A stretch of DNA of 5,735 nt from an uncultured Eubacteriales bacterium (GCA_934467435.1 CAKSLR010000082.1:1-5735); one strand, 5' to 3'. Counted from the stretch's first letter, positions 1 to 5,695 are shown. The notes: generated by a model from the letters alone, not told the origin. Program-made: numbers and translations.

Positions 1-13
1 GTATGGGGAAATG

Positions 14-22
14 TGCTATACT
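14..22 (+). promoter_or_regulatory. Extended -10 promoter of the MBL lipoprotein operon
   Basis: TGC followed by TATACT (hexamer at 17-22) is an extended -10 element for the housekeeping sigma factor. With a 17-bp spacer the -35 box would fall just off the left edge, so it cannot be checked. Transcription would start near position 29, giving a leader of about 30 nt that carries GGAGG at 46-50, 8 nt before the ATG. The stretch at 12-34 is nearly identical to the promoter of the second plus-strand operon. Confidence 0.6.
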
Positions 23-58
23 GTATAAAAACGAGGAAACATAACGGAGGAATCTCGG

Positions 59-907
59 ATGCGCCGGTTCGCACTGCTGCTGCTTTTTTTCCTGCTTTTT
101 TCCCTCTCCGGCTGTACGCCGGCAGACCCCACACCGCCGGAGGATACCGGAACCACACGTCTTTCACGCCTGGAAACGGTTGTTTTTTCCATCGGCAAAG
201 CAGACGCCATTCTGATTCACAACAAAGACGGCGCCGTTCTGATCGACGCGGGGGAAACCGAGGATGCGGAAGAAATTCTCGCCTATCTGCGCGCCGCGCG
301 CATCACGCGGTTGGACGCGCTGATTCTCACCCACTATGACCGCGACCATGTCGGCGGTGCCGCCGGCATTCTGCGGGGGGTGGAAGTCGGGGCGGTTTAC
401 GGTACCTATCCCGTGAAAGAAAGCACCGAGTATCAGGAATATACTGCCGCGCTTGCCGAACGGGGGCTGACCCCCACCATCGTGCGGGAGGATTGCCCGC
501 TCACCTTCGGCGAAATTCATATGACAATCTACCCGCCCGAAGAAACGCATTACAAAAAAGATGAAAGCAACAACTCCTCCCTTGCCGTACACATGACCTA
601 CGGCAAGACTTCTTTCCTCTTTACAGGGGATGCGCAGGAGGCGCGCCTTGCGGAACTGACGGCACGCGGGGCAGCGCTGCGCTGCGATTTTCTGAAGGTG
701 CCCTACCACGGGAATGATATTGACGGATTCCCCGCGTTTCTTGCTGCGGTGCGTCCTGCCTATGCGGCGATCACCTGCTCGCAAAAGAACCCCGAAACCG
801 CAACCAAAACGGCAGCCCTCACAGCGGCGGGCGCCAAGGTTTACCTCTCCCGCAACGGCAATATTTATGCGGAAAGCGACGGCGTGACGGTGAGCGTACG
901 CCAGTAA
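59..907 (+). CDS. Secreted ComEC/Rec2-type metallo-beta-lactamase-fold hydrolase (putative lipoprotein)
   Basis: This 282-residue protein starts with a short, very hydrophobic signal peptide ending in a lipobox, LSGC, with Cys19 as the likely lipidated residue. It is therefore expected to sit on the outer face of the membrane. The rest is one metallo-beta-lactamase domain: LIDAG at 61-65, the metal-binding signature THYDRDHVGG (His92, Asp94, Asp96, His97), FLFTGD ending in Asp191, and KVPYHG with His217. HxDxDH instead of the classical HxHxDH is usual for the extracellular domain of the DNA-uptake protein ComEC and its stand-alone relatives. The ComEC membrane channel is absent, so this is a free-standing hydrolase and not a competence pore. 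The likely substrate class is a phosphodiester or nucleic acid, by family analogy only. The ATG is set by GGAGG 8 nt upstream. The next gene follows after 10 nt. Confidence 0.87.
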   Translation: MRRFALLLLFFLLFSLSGCTPADPTPPEDTGTTRLSRLETVVFSIGKADAILIHNKDGAVLIDAGETEDAEEILAYLRAARITRLDALILTHYDRDHVGGAAGILRGVEVGAVYGTYPVKESTEYQEYTAALAERGLTPTIVREDCPLTFGEIHMTIYPPEETHYKKDESNNSSLAVHMTYGKTSFLFTGDAQEARLAELTARGAALRCDFLKVPYHGNDIDGFPAFLAAVRPAYAAITCSQKNPETATKTAALTAAGAKVYLSRNGNIYAESDGVTVSVRQ

Positions 908-917
908 AGGAGCCCCT

Positions 918-1121
918 ATGGCAGAAACCAAAAAGAAAAAGCGCATCATCGGGCGGTGCGAGGACTGCCTGTATTACGACATAGACGAGGAAAGCGGCGA
1001 ATTTGAATGCTGTGTTGCCATGGATGAAGACGAATATTACCGCTACCTGCAGCGCGACACGGCGGGCTGCCCCTATTACCGCTACTACGACGAATACAAA
1101 TCGGTCGCCCATCAGAACTGA
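918..1121 (+). CDS. Small CxxC protein, probably DUF6472 family
   Basis: This 67-residue protein has a lysine-rich N-terminus (KKKK at 5-8) and a CxxC pair at Cys14/Cys17. An acidic, tyrosine-rich middle follows with Cys31-Cys32 and the motif MDEDEYYRYL, then Cys51 in GCPYYRYYDEYK near the end. This pattern (CxxC, a double-Cys region, DEDE, CPYYR..DEYK) matches what I remember of DUF6472, a family of unknown function common in Clostridia; the assignment is from memory. The cysteines could form a small zinc site. There is no signal peptide or membrane segment, so it should be cytoplasmic. AAAGGAG at 906-912 overlaps the stop codon of the upstream gene and sits 5 nt before the ATG, which points to co-transcription and translational coupling. 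Despite its size, the RBS, spacing and conserved pattern support a real gene. Confidence 0.82.
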   Translation: MAETKKKKRIIGRCEDCLYYDIDEESGEFECCVAMDEDEYYRYLQRDTAGCPYYRYYDEYKSVAHQN

Positions 1122-1162
1122 AAGAAAGACCCGTGCGCCGGATGGCGCACGGGTCCCTTTTT
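1121..1162. terminator. Bidirectional Rho-independent terminator between the small CxxC gene and asnS
   Basis: A perfect 12-bp stem (1128-1139 pairing with 1144-1155) closes a GGAT tetraloop. On the plus strand it is followed by CCTTTTT. On the minus strand it is followed by TTTCTTT (complement of 1121-1127). It begins 7 nt after the plus-strand stop codon. The asnS stop codon (1161-1163) falls within the plus-strand T-run, so both convergent units share it. Confidence 0.92.
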
Positions 1163-2555
1163 AATATTCTGCCTGCCCGACGGTACGGGGGTACGGAATG
1201 ACATCACGGATGTTGGAAACTCCCGTGATATACATAATAATCCGCTCAAAGCCGAGCCCGAAACCGGCGTGCTTCGTGCCGCCGTACCGGCGCAGATTGA
1301 CATACCACCAGTAGTCCTCCTCCCGCAGGTGGCACTCCGCCATGCGGGAAAGCAGTACATCCAACCGCTCCTCTCTCTGTGAGCCGCCGATAATCTCACC
1401 GACCCCCGGCACCAGCATATCCATGGCGGCAACCGTCTTACCGTCATCATTCAGGCGCATATAGAATGCCTTGATCTCCTTCGGATAATCCACCACAAAA
1501 ATCGGGCAGCCGAAGATTTTCTCGGTCAGGTATCTCTCATGCTCGGTCTGCAGGTCACAGCCCCAGTAAACGGGGTACTGGAAGGTCTCGCCGCTCTTCT
1601 CCAGCAACTCAACCGCCTCGGTATAAGTGACTTTCCGATAATTGCTCTGCGCCAGTTTCGTCAGGCGGTCAAGCAGCGTCGTGTCCACAAAACTGTTGAA
1701 GAATTCCAACTCCTGCCGGCAGTTTTTCAGCACGTGGCGCAGAATATGCTGAATCATATCCCACGCCAGTTGCATATTGTCATCCAGGTCGGCAAAGGCA
1801 ATTTCCGGCTCAATCATCCAGAACTCTGCCGCGTGGCGCGCGGTGTTCGAATTTTCCGCCCGGAAGGTGGGACCGAAGGTGTAAATGTTGCCGAACGCCA
1901 TGGCAAACGTCTCCCCTTCCAACTGCCCCGAAACGGTCAGGTTCGTGGCTTTTCCGAAAAAGTCCCGGCTGAAATCCACCTGCCCGTCCGCTGTACGCGG
2001 AGGATTGCTCGGATCCAGCGTGGTTACACGGAACATCTCGCCCGCCCCCTCACAGTCGGAAGCGGTGATGAGCGGGGTGTGCACATAGACAAACCCCCTG
2101 CCGTGGAAGAATTCGTGAATGGCATATGCCACCTCCGAGCGCACGCGGAACACGGCGGAAAACAGGTTCGTGCGGGGGCGTAGATAGGCAATATCCCGCA
2201 AGAATTCCAAAGTGTGCCGCTTTTTCTGCAACGGATAGTCGGGGGTGGAGGCGCCCTCTACTGTCACGGCAGTTGCTTTCACCTCAAACGGCTGTTTGGC
2301 ATCGGGCGTCAGTTCCAGCACCCCGCGCACCACAACCGAGGCGCCGACGTTCAGATGGCTGATTTCCTCATAATTTTCAATTTTCTCCCGCTCAAACACC
2401 ACCTGAACCCCACGGAACGAACTGCCGTCATTCAGATCGATAAAACCGAAGGCGCGGCTGTCCCGAATGCTGCGCACCCAACCGCAAACGGTCATTTCCT
2501 TCCCGACATATGCGGCAGCATCCGCGTAAAACTCACGAATCAATACTCTTTCCAT
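1161..2555 (-). CDS. asnS: Asparaginyl-tRNA synthetase
   Basis: This enzyme charges tRNA-Asn with asparagine using ATP in the cytoplasm. The 464-residue length fits the family (about 466 in E. coli). An N-terminal OB-fold anticodon-binding domain spans about residues 19-102 (CGWVRSIRDSRAFGFIDLND). The class II catalytic domain follows: motif 1 around 149-164, motif 2 with FRAE at 231-234 and EFWMIEPE at 244-251, and motif 3 GFGLGFERII at 431-440 with the ATP-binding Arg438. LTVSGQLEGE near 206-215 and the terminal IPYPRTVGQAEY are typical of AsnRS as opposed to AspRS. The frame stays open upstream to 2870, but the family N-terminus and GGGGAG (complement of 2563-2568), 7 nt before the ATG at 2555, fix this start. 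The gene has its own promoter, is divergent from the aminopeptidase operon and shares a terminator with the convergent operon. Confidence 0.97.
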   Translation of the reverse strand: MERVLIREFYADAAAYVGKEMTVCGWVRSIRDSRAFGFIDLNDGSSFRGVQVVFEREKIENYEEISHLNVGASVVVRGVLELTPDAKQPFEVKATAVTVEGASTPDYPLQKKRHTLEFLRDIAYLRPRTNLFSAVFRVRSEVAYAIHEFFHGRGFVYVHTPLITASDCEGAGEMFRVTTLDPSNPPRTADGQVDFSRDFFGKATNLTVSGQLEGETFAMAFGNIYTFGPTFRAENSNTARHAAEFWMIEPEIAFADLDDNMQLAWDMIQHILRHVLKNCRQELEFFNSFVDTTLLDRLTKLAQSNYRKVTYTEAVELLEKSGETFQYPVYWGCDLQTEHERYLTEKIFGCPIFVVDYPKEIKAFYMRLNDDGKTVAAMDMLVPGVGEIIGGSQREERLDVLLSRMAECHLREEDYWWYVNLRRYGGTKHAGFGLGFERIIMYITGVSNIRDVIPYPRTVGQAEY

Positions 2556-2613
2556 ATCCACACTCCCCGCCCACGGCGCAAAGCCCGCCGAAAGCACTGC
2601 TATTTGATTTATT

Positions 2614-2642
2614 ATTTTACCACAGAATCCATCGTTTTGCAA
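2614..2642 (-). promoter_or_regulatory. Housekeeping promoter of asnS
   Basis: Read on the minus strand, TTGCAA (2642-2637), a 17-bp spacer and TAAAAT (2619-2614) form a near-consensus sigma-A promoter. A TG dinucleotide one base before the -10 adds an extended element. Transcription should start near 2607, giving a leader of about 50 nt. That is too short for a T-box, and I found no T-box core sequence or riboswitch in it. Confidence 0.8.
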
Positions 2643-2659
2643 TCTTTTTTCGAAAAAAA
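2643..2659 (-). promoter_or_regulatory. A/T tract with a 14-nt palindrome upstream of the asnS -35
   Basis: TTTTTTCGAAAAAA at 2645-2658 is a perfect palindrome inside an A/T-rich block directly upstream of the asnS -35 box. Position and composition fit an UP element that contacts the RNA polymerase alpha subunit; a protein-binding operator is the alternative. The function is inferred from position only. Confidence 0.4.
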
Positions 2660-2686
2660 CAGCCGGAATGCGGCATGAAATCAACG

Positions 2687-2722
2687 ACGCCCCGAACACA
2701 GCGTGTCCGGGGGGCGTTTTTT
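2687..2722 (+). terminator. Orphan terminator-like hairpin between divergent promoters
   Basis: On the plus strand, 2687-2699 pairs with 2703-2717 around an AGC loop. The stem has about 12 pairs, with one A-C mismatch (2695/2707) and a two-G bulge (2713-2714), and is followed directly by six T residues (2717-2722). The shape and U-tract fit a plus-strand Rho-independent terminator. No plus-strand gene lies upstream of it: asnS is on the other strand. It ends 13 nt before the -35 of the aminopeptidase promoter, so it may insulate that promoter from antisense transcription or be left over from a lost gene. Confidence 0.6.
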
Positions 2723-2735
2723 CGGTGCAGCAGAC

Positions 2736-2764
2736 TTGCATCTGCCCCGGATTTGTGTTATACT
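2736..2764 (+). promoter_or_regulatory. Housekeeping promoter of the aminopeptidase-dehydrogenase operon
   Basis: TTGCAT (2736-2741), exactly 17 bp, then TATACT (2759-2764) preceded by TGT, give a strong sigma-A promoter with an extended -10. The start site would be near 2771, leaving a leader of about 22 nt with GGAGG at 2780-2784. No operator or riboswitch is visible between promoter and gene. Confidence 0.85.
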
Positions 2765-2779
2765 GTAAAAAAACGAAAC

Positions 2780-2795
2780 GGAGGATTTTCTTTTG
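2780..2795 (+). promoter_or_regulatory. Ribosome binding site and TTG start of the M29 aminopeptidase
   Basis: GGAGG at 2780-2784 lies 8 nt before TTG at 2793. The first in-frame ATG would be residue 57, deep inside the conserved N-terminal domain, so TTG is almost certainly the start. The upstream operon uses the same ACGGAGG plus 8-nt arrangement before an ATG. Confidence 0.88.
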
Positions 2796-4028
2796 GAACT
2801 TTTTGATCGCTGTCTGGATGAATACGCCGACCTTCTCGTTCGCGTCGGTGTGAATATACAGAAGGGTCAAACCCTTGTACTCTCCTGCCCCGTTGCCTGT
2901 GCCGATTTCGGCCGACGCTGCGCCCGCGCTGCCTATGCCGCCGGTTGCGGTGAGGTGGTAATGAACTGGAAAGACGACACTCTTGCCCGCTACAAATACC
3001 TTTACGCGAAGGAAGAAGTGTTTGACGTTACGCCGCAGTGGGAACAGGATTTTTACAATAATTACGCCAAAGAAGGCGCCGCCTATCTGGTGATTGCGGC
3101 AACCGACCCGCTGAACCTTGCCGGTGTGGACCCCGATCGCATGACGCGGGCAACCCGTTCCCGCGGGCGGGATCTTGCCCCGTTTTACGAGCGGCAGATG
3201 AACGATTCTTTTGCCTGGTGCATCGGCTCGGTACCGATTGCCGCGTGGTCAAAAAAGGTCTTCCCCTCTCTTTCGGAGGCGGATGCCGACGCCGCTCTCT
3301 GGCAAGCCATCTTCCGCGCCGTGCGGGTAGAGGGAGACGGCGGCGCCCCCGTGCGCTGGGCGGCACACGCCGCGCGCCTTGCGGAACGCACCGAAACTCT
3401 CAACCGCTATCGCTTTGTTTCGCTGCATTATGAAAGCGAAACGGGCACCGATTACACCGTATCGCTGCCAAAGGGGCATATCTGGCAGGGCGGCGCCGAA
3501 AACTGCCGCGCGGGGTATCCCTTTATTGCCAACATTCCGACCGAGGAAATTTTCACTGCCCCCGACTGCCGGACGGGGAACGGCGTACTCTGTGCTTCCC
3601 GCCCGCTGGTCTATCACGGCAATATCATCCGCGATCTGCGGTTTGAGGTGCAGGACGGCAGAATCATGCGGGCAACTGCCTCGGAGGGAGAGGACATTCT
3701 GCGCGCCGCCATCGCCGTAGACGATGGTGCCGCGCGGTTCGGGGAACTGGCTCTGGTGCCTTATGACAGTCCCATCTCCAACGAAAACCTCCTGTTTTTC
3801 GAGACACTGTTTGACGAAAATGCCGCCTGCCACATCGCGTTCGGGGAAGCCTATCCGTGCCTTGAGGGCGGTGCGGACATGAGCAAAGCCGAACTTGCTG
3901 CCCACGGGCTGAACGACTCGATCACACACGTGGATTTCATGATCGGCACGCCTGATCTTTCCATTACCGGCAAAACCGCAGACGGACGGGAAATTCCCGT
4001 GTTCCGCCACGGCAATTTTGCCTTCTGA
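2793..4028 (+). CDS. M29-family metallo-aminopeptidase (AmpS/aminopeptidase T type)
   Basis: This cytoplasmic exopeptidase should remove N-terminal residues from peptides using a two-metal centre. Its 411 residues match the usual M29 length of about 410. The N-terminal part (MELFDRCLDEYADLLVRVGV, then NIQKGQTLVLSCPV) is typical of the family. The C-terminal half holds all expected metal-ligand motifs: NIPTEEIFTAPD (Glu251/252), FGELALVPYDSPIS (Glu318), ACHIAFGEAYP (His347) and ITHVDFMIG (His379, Asp381). These lie within a few residues of the positions I recall for Thermus aminopeptidase T, so the enzyme looks intact and active. It probably serves general peptide turnover; substrate preference cannot be read from the sequence. 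It is first in a two-gene operon, and its stop codon overlaps the ribosome binding site of the dehydrogenase. Confidence 0.95.
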   Translation: MELFDRCLDEYADLLVRVGVNIQKGQTLVLSCPVACADFGRRCARAAYAAGCGEVVMNWKDDTLARYKYLYAKEEVFDVTPQWEQDFYNNYAKEGAAYLVIAATDPLNLAGVDPDRMTRATRSRGRDLAPFYERQMNDSFAWCIGSVPIAAWSKKVFPSLSEADADAALWQAIFRAVRVEGDGGAPVRWAAHAARLAERTETLNRYRFVSLHYESETGTDYTVSLPKGHIWQGGAENCRAGYPFIANIPTEEIFTAPDCRTGNGVLCASRPLVYHGNIIRDLRFEVQDGRIMRATASEGEDILRAAIAVDDGAARFGELALVPYDSPISNENLLFFETLFDENAACHIAFGEAYPCLEGGADMSKAELAAHGLNDSITHVDFMIGTPDLSITGKTADGREIPVFRHGNFAF

Positions 4029-4040
4029 GGTGACAGAATG
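4027..4040 (+). promoter_or_regulatory. Ribosome binding site overlapping the aminopeptidase stop codon
   Basis: GAGGTG at 4027-4032 shares two bases with the TGA stop of the aminopeptidase and sits 5 nt before the ATG at 4038. This strong anti-Shine-Dalgarno match at the junction suggests translational coupling of the two genes. Confidence 0.85.
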
Positions 4041-4982
4041 AAAATTGTTGTACTGGATGCCAAAACCTTTGGCGATGATATTTCCCTTGCCCCGCTCGCC
4101 GCGCTCGGCAATCTGACAATCTATGAAAATACGCCCCCGGAAAAGTTGGTGGAACGGGTAAGAGACTGCGAAGTTCTGATTCAGAACAAAGTAAAAATCA
4201 CACGCGAGGTAATTGCCGCCGCCCCCCGCCTGCGTCTGATCTGCGAAGCGGCAACCGGCTATGACAATATTGACATTGACGCCGCACATGAGCGCGGCAT
4301 CGCCGTCTGCAACGTACCGGGTTACTCGACCGATTCGGTGGTACAGGTCACGCTTGCCATGGTGCTGTCGCTCGTCACCAACCTCCCTGCCTTCGCCGCC
4401 CATGTCGAGAGCGGTGCCTATTCCCGCGGGCGGGACGCAAACTGCCTGACCCCCACCTACCATGAACTGACGGGCAAGGTGTTCGGTGTGGTCGGATACG
4501 GCAGCATCGGAAAAAAGGTTGCCGACGTGGCGCGTGCGCTCGGCTGTGACGTCATTTATACCCGCGCCCACCCGGACGGGTCGCCCGCCTGCGTGGAACC
4601 GGACGAACTCTGCCGCCGCGCCGATGTCATCACACTTCACACCCCGCTGTGCGAGGAAACACGCGGCATGATCGACCGCCGCCGCCTTACCCTGATGAAA
4701 CCGGGGGTTGTTTTGGTGAACATGGCGCGGGGCGCCGTGGTCGATGAAGCGGCGGTTGCCGACGCGCTACAGAACGGAAAAATAGGTGCGTTCGGAACCG
4801 ATGTCTATTCTGCGGAACCGCTGCCGGAAGATCACCCGTTGTTTGCCCTGCGCGACGATGCGCGGGTATTGATGACCCCGCACATGGCATGGGGGTCTTA
4901 CGAGGCGCGCCACCGCTGCCTTTCTTCCATCGTGGAAAACATTCAGGCATTTCTCGACGGAACCGAAAAAAATCGCATATAA
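4038..4982 (+). CDS. D-isomer 2-hydroxyacid dehydrogenase, glycerate dehydrogenase/hydroxypyruvate reductase type
   Basis: The 314-residue protein is a complete member of the D-2-hydroxyacid dehydrogenase family, which reversibly reduces 2-keto acids with NAD(P)H. The substrate-binding domain comes from the N-terminus (about 1-100) and the extreme C-terminus. The Rossmann domain carries GYGSIG at 153-158. The catalytic residues are present: Arg231 in NMARGAVVDE, Glu260 in DVYSAEP and His282 in TPHMAWGSYEAR. PHxAW and the overall length favour a glycerate dehydrogenase or hydroxypyruvate/glyoxylate reductase (HprA-like) over D-lactate dehydrogenase or SerA, whose C-terminal regulatory domain is missing. 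Where NAD-specific members have an acidic residue after the second Rossmann strand, this protein reads YTR (174-176), hinting at NADPH use. It is co-transcribed with the aminopeptidase, which does not explain its role. Confidence 0.93.
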   Translation: MKIVVLDAKTFGDDISLAPLAALGNLTIYENTPPEKLVERVRDCEVLIQNKVKITREVIAAAPRLRLICEAATGYDNIDIDAAHERGIAVCNVPGYSTDSVVQVTLAMVLSLVTNLPAFAAHVESGAYSRGRDANCLTPTYHELTGKVFGVVGYGSIGKKVADVARALGCDVIYTRAHPDGSPACVEPDELCRRADVITLHTPLCEETRGMIDRRRLTLMKPGVVLVNMARGAVVDEAAVADALQNGKIGAFGTDVYSAEPLPEDHPLFALRDDARVLMTPHMAWGSYEARHRCLSSIVENIQAFLDGTEKNRI

Positions 4983-4985
4983 CCG

Positions 4986-5025
4986 AAAAATCCGGTGTGC
5001 CGCCAAAGCGGCACACCGGATTTTT
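4986..5025. terminator. Bidirectional terminator between the dehydrogenase and spoIIR
   Basis: A perfect 13-bp GC-rich stem (4991-5003 with 5008-5020) closes a CAAA loop. It is flanked by five A (4986-4990) and five T (5021-5025), so each strand reads out with a U-tract. It follows the dehydrogenase stop by 3 nt. The spoIIR stop codon (5024-5026) overlaps its T-run, so it serves both convergent units. Confidence 0.94.
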
Positions 5026-5620
5026 ATTCTCCGTAAAGCCATTCCAGGACGCGAAACCGGATTTCATACTTCCCGCTTTCGCTGACCAGCCGCCACGCTC
5101 CCTCTCCCATTCCGCAGGGTGCCTCCTCCGGCACGGCGGGCAGAAACTCTTCTCCCGTCGCCGCCCCTACGCAAAGCGGGGGAAACAGCACGCACCACCA
5201 GTTTTTTCCTGTTCCCTCTCCGATCAGAATCCGAAGGGAATGATAGGTCCCCGCAGGAAAGCGCAAATCTCCATACGTACGTTCGGGGTATTTCTCATCT
5301 CCGAAAACCAGCGTCACCTGCTCTTCTTTACCGCGTGCGCGCAGGGTCTGTTCGGAAAGTTCTTTGATCTTTGGCATCAGGGCGCGGACCCGTTCTTCCG
5401 CCTCCCCTTCGCTGCCGCAGGAAAGCACCTCACCGTAAGCCGAGAGGATCGCATCCCGCACCGCAAGCTTGCATGCCTGGTCCTCCTCTGTATCCGAATT
5501 GGCTAGAATGTGCAACCGCACCACATCATCATAAATTTTCTCTTCGCCCGAAAGAGGCAGCGTCGCAAGCAGCAAAACGCAAAGAAGCAGCCCCACGGCA
5601 TACCATATCACCGATTTCAC
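5024..5620 (-). CDS. spoIIR: Stage II sporulation protein R (SpoIIR)
   Basis: SpoIIR is made in the forespore under sigma-F and exported to the intermembrane space, where it triggers SpoIIGA to cleave pro-sigma-E in the mother cell. The 198-residue product begins with one hydrophobic segment (about 4-22), fitting a signal peptide or membrane anchor. Two family blocks follow: VRLHILANSDTEEDQACKLAVRD (about 34-56) and YGDLRFPAGTYHSLRILIGEGTGKNWWCVLFPPLC (about 116-150). It is slightly shorter than the B. subtilis protein (about 224) but covers the whole conserved core. The frame opens with GTG at 5644 and again at 5641, but these have no Shine-Dalgarno sequence. GTG at 5620 has AAAGGA 6 nt upstream and puts the hydrophobic segment at the N-terminus, so it is preferred. 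The gene appears monocistronic within the window. Confidence 0.95.
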   Translation of the reverse strand: MKSVIWYAVGLLLCVLLLATLPLSGEEKIYDDVVRLHILANSDTEEDQACKLAVRDAILSAYGEVLSCGSEGEAEERVRALMPKIKELSEQTLRARGKEEQVTLVFGDEKYPERTYGDLRFPAGTYHSLRILIGEGTGKNWWCVLFPPLCVGAATGEEFLPAVPEEAPCGMGEGAWRLVSESGKYEIRFRVLEWLYGE

Positions 5621-5634
5621 ATGATTTCCTTTCC
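5618..5634 (-). promoter_or_regulatory. Ribosome binding site that sets the spoIIR GTG start
   Basis: On the minus strand, GGAAAGGA (5634-5627) precedes GTG (5620-5618) by 6 nt. An ATG overlaps this GTG out of frame and is followed at once by TGA, so it cannot be the start. The earlier in-frame GTG codons (5644 and 5641) follow a sequence with no Shine-Dalgarno match. Confidence 0.75.
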
Positions 5635-5665
5635 GCCGCACCACGCGGCTTTTTCGTTTTCGGTC

Positions 5666-5695
5666 AAGGATTACCCTCTTTTTCGGTTTTTATAC
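5666..5695 (-). promoter_or_regulatory. Putative sigma-F (forespore) promoter of spoIIR
   Basis: On the minus strand, GTATA (5695-5691) is a full match to the sigma-F -35 consensus GYWTA. Exactly 15 nt later, GGTAATCCTT (5675-5666) matches the -10 consensus GGNRANAWTW at 8 of 10 positions. The predicted start near 5659 leaves a leader of about 38 nt before the GTG. No sigma-A promoter is visible upstream of the gene. The consensus is recalled from B. subtilis, where spoIIR is a sigma-F target, so the site agrees with the gene's known control. Confidence 0.65.

Noticed and set aside
59..907. The MBL protein as a competence (DNA uptake) component.
   Set aside because: Only the hydrolase domain resembles ComEC. 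There is no multi-membrane channel or neighbouring competence gene, so a DNA-uptake role is not supported.
164..949. A 261-codon minus-strand open frame opposite the MBL hydrolase.
   Set aside because: It is a shadow of the sense gene: no domain pattern, and it runs across the junction of two plus-strand genes.
2556..2607. A T-box or riboswitch in front of asnS.
   Set aside because: The predicted leader is only about 50 nt, with no T-box core sequence and no terminator/antiterminator pair; only a weak 5-bp hairpin can be drawn.
2675..2806. Small plus-strand open frames in the asnS-aminopeptidase intergenic region.
   Set aside because: They run through the terminator-like hairpin and the aminopeptidase promoter, and have no ribosome binding site.
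2556..2870. A 105-residue N-terminal extension of asnS from the upstream open frame.
   Set aside because: It would run across both divergent promoters and into the aminopeptidase gene, is not part of the AsnRS family, and a good RBS sits at the family-consistent ATG (2555).
3158..3172. A 15-nt direct repeat (TTCCCGCGGGCGGGA) at 3158-3172 and 4421-4435.
   Set aside because: Both copies lie in frame within conserved genes and encode the same SRGRD residues, so chance use of the same codons explains the repeat.
3249..4640. A 463-codon minus-strand open frame spanning the aminopeptidase and dehydrogenase genes.
   Set aside because: It is antisense to two clearly homologous genes, crosses their boundary, has no recognisable domain, and is a usual by-product of GC-rich coding sequence.
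4889..5506. A 205-codon plus-strand open frame across the second terminator and spoIIR.
   Set aside because: It is antisense to spoIIR, reads through a perfect terminator hairpin and has no family features.
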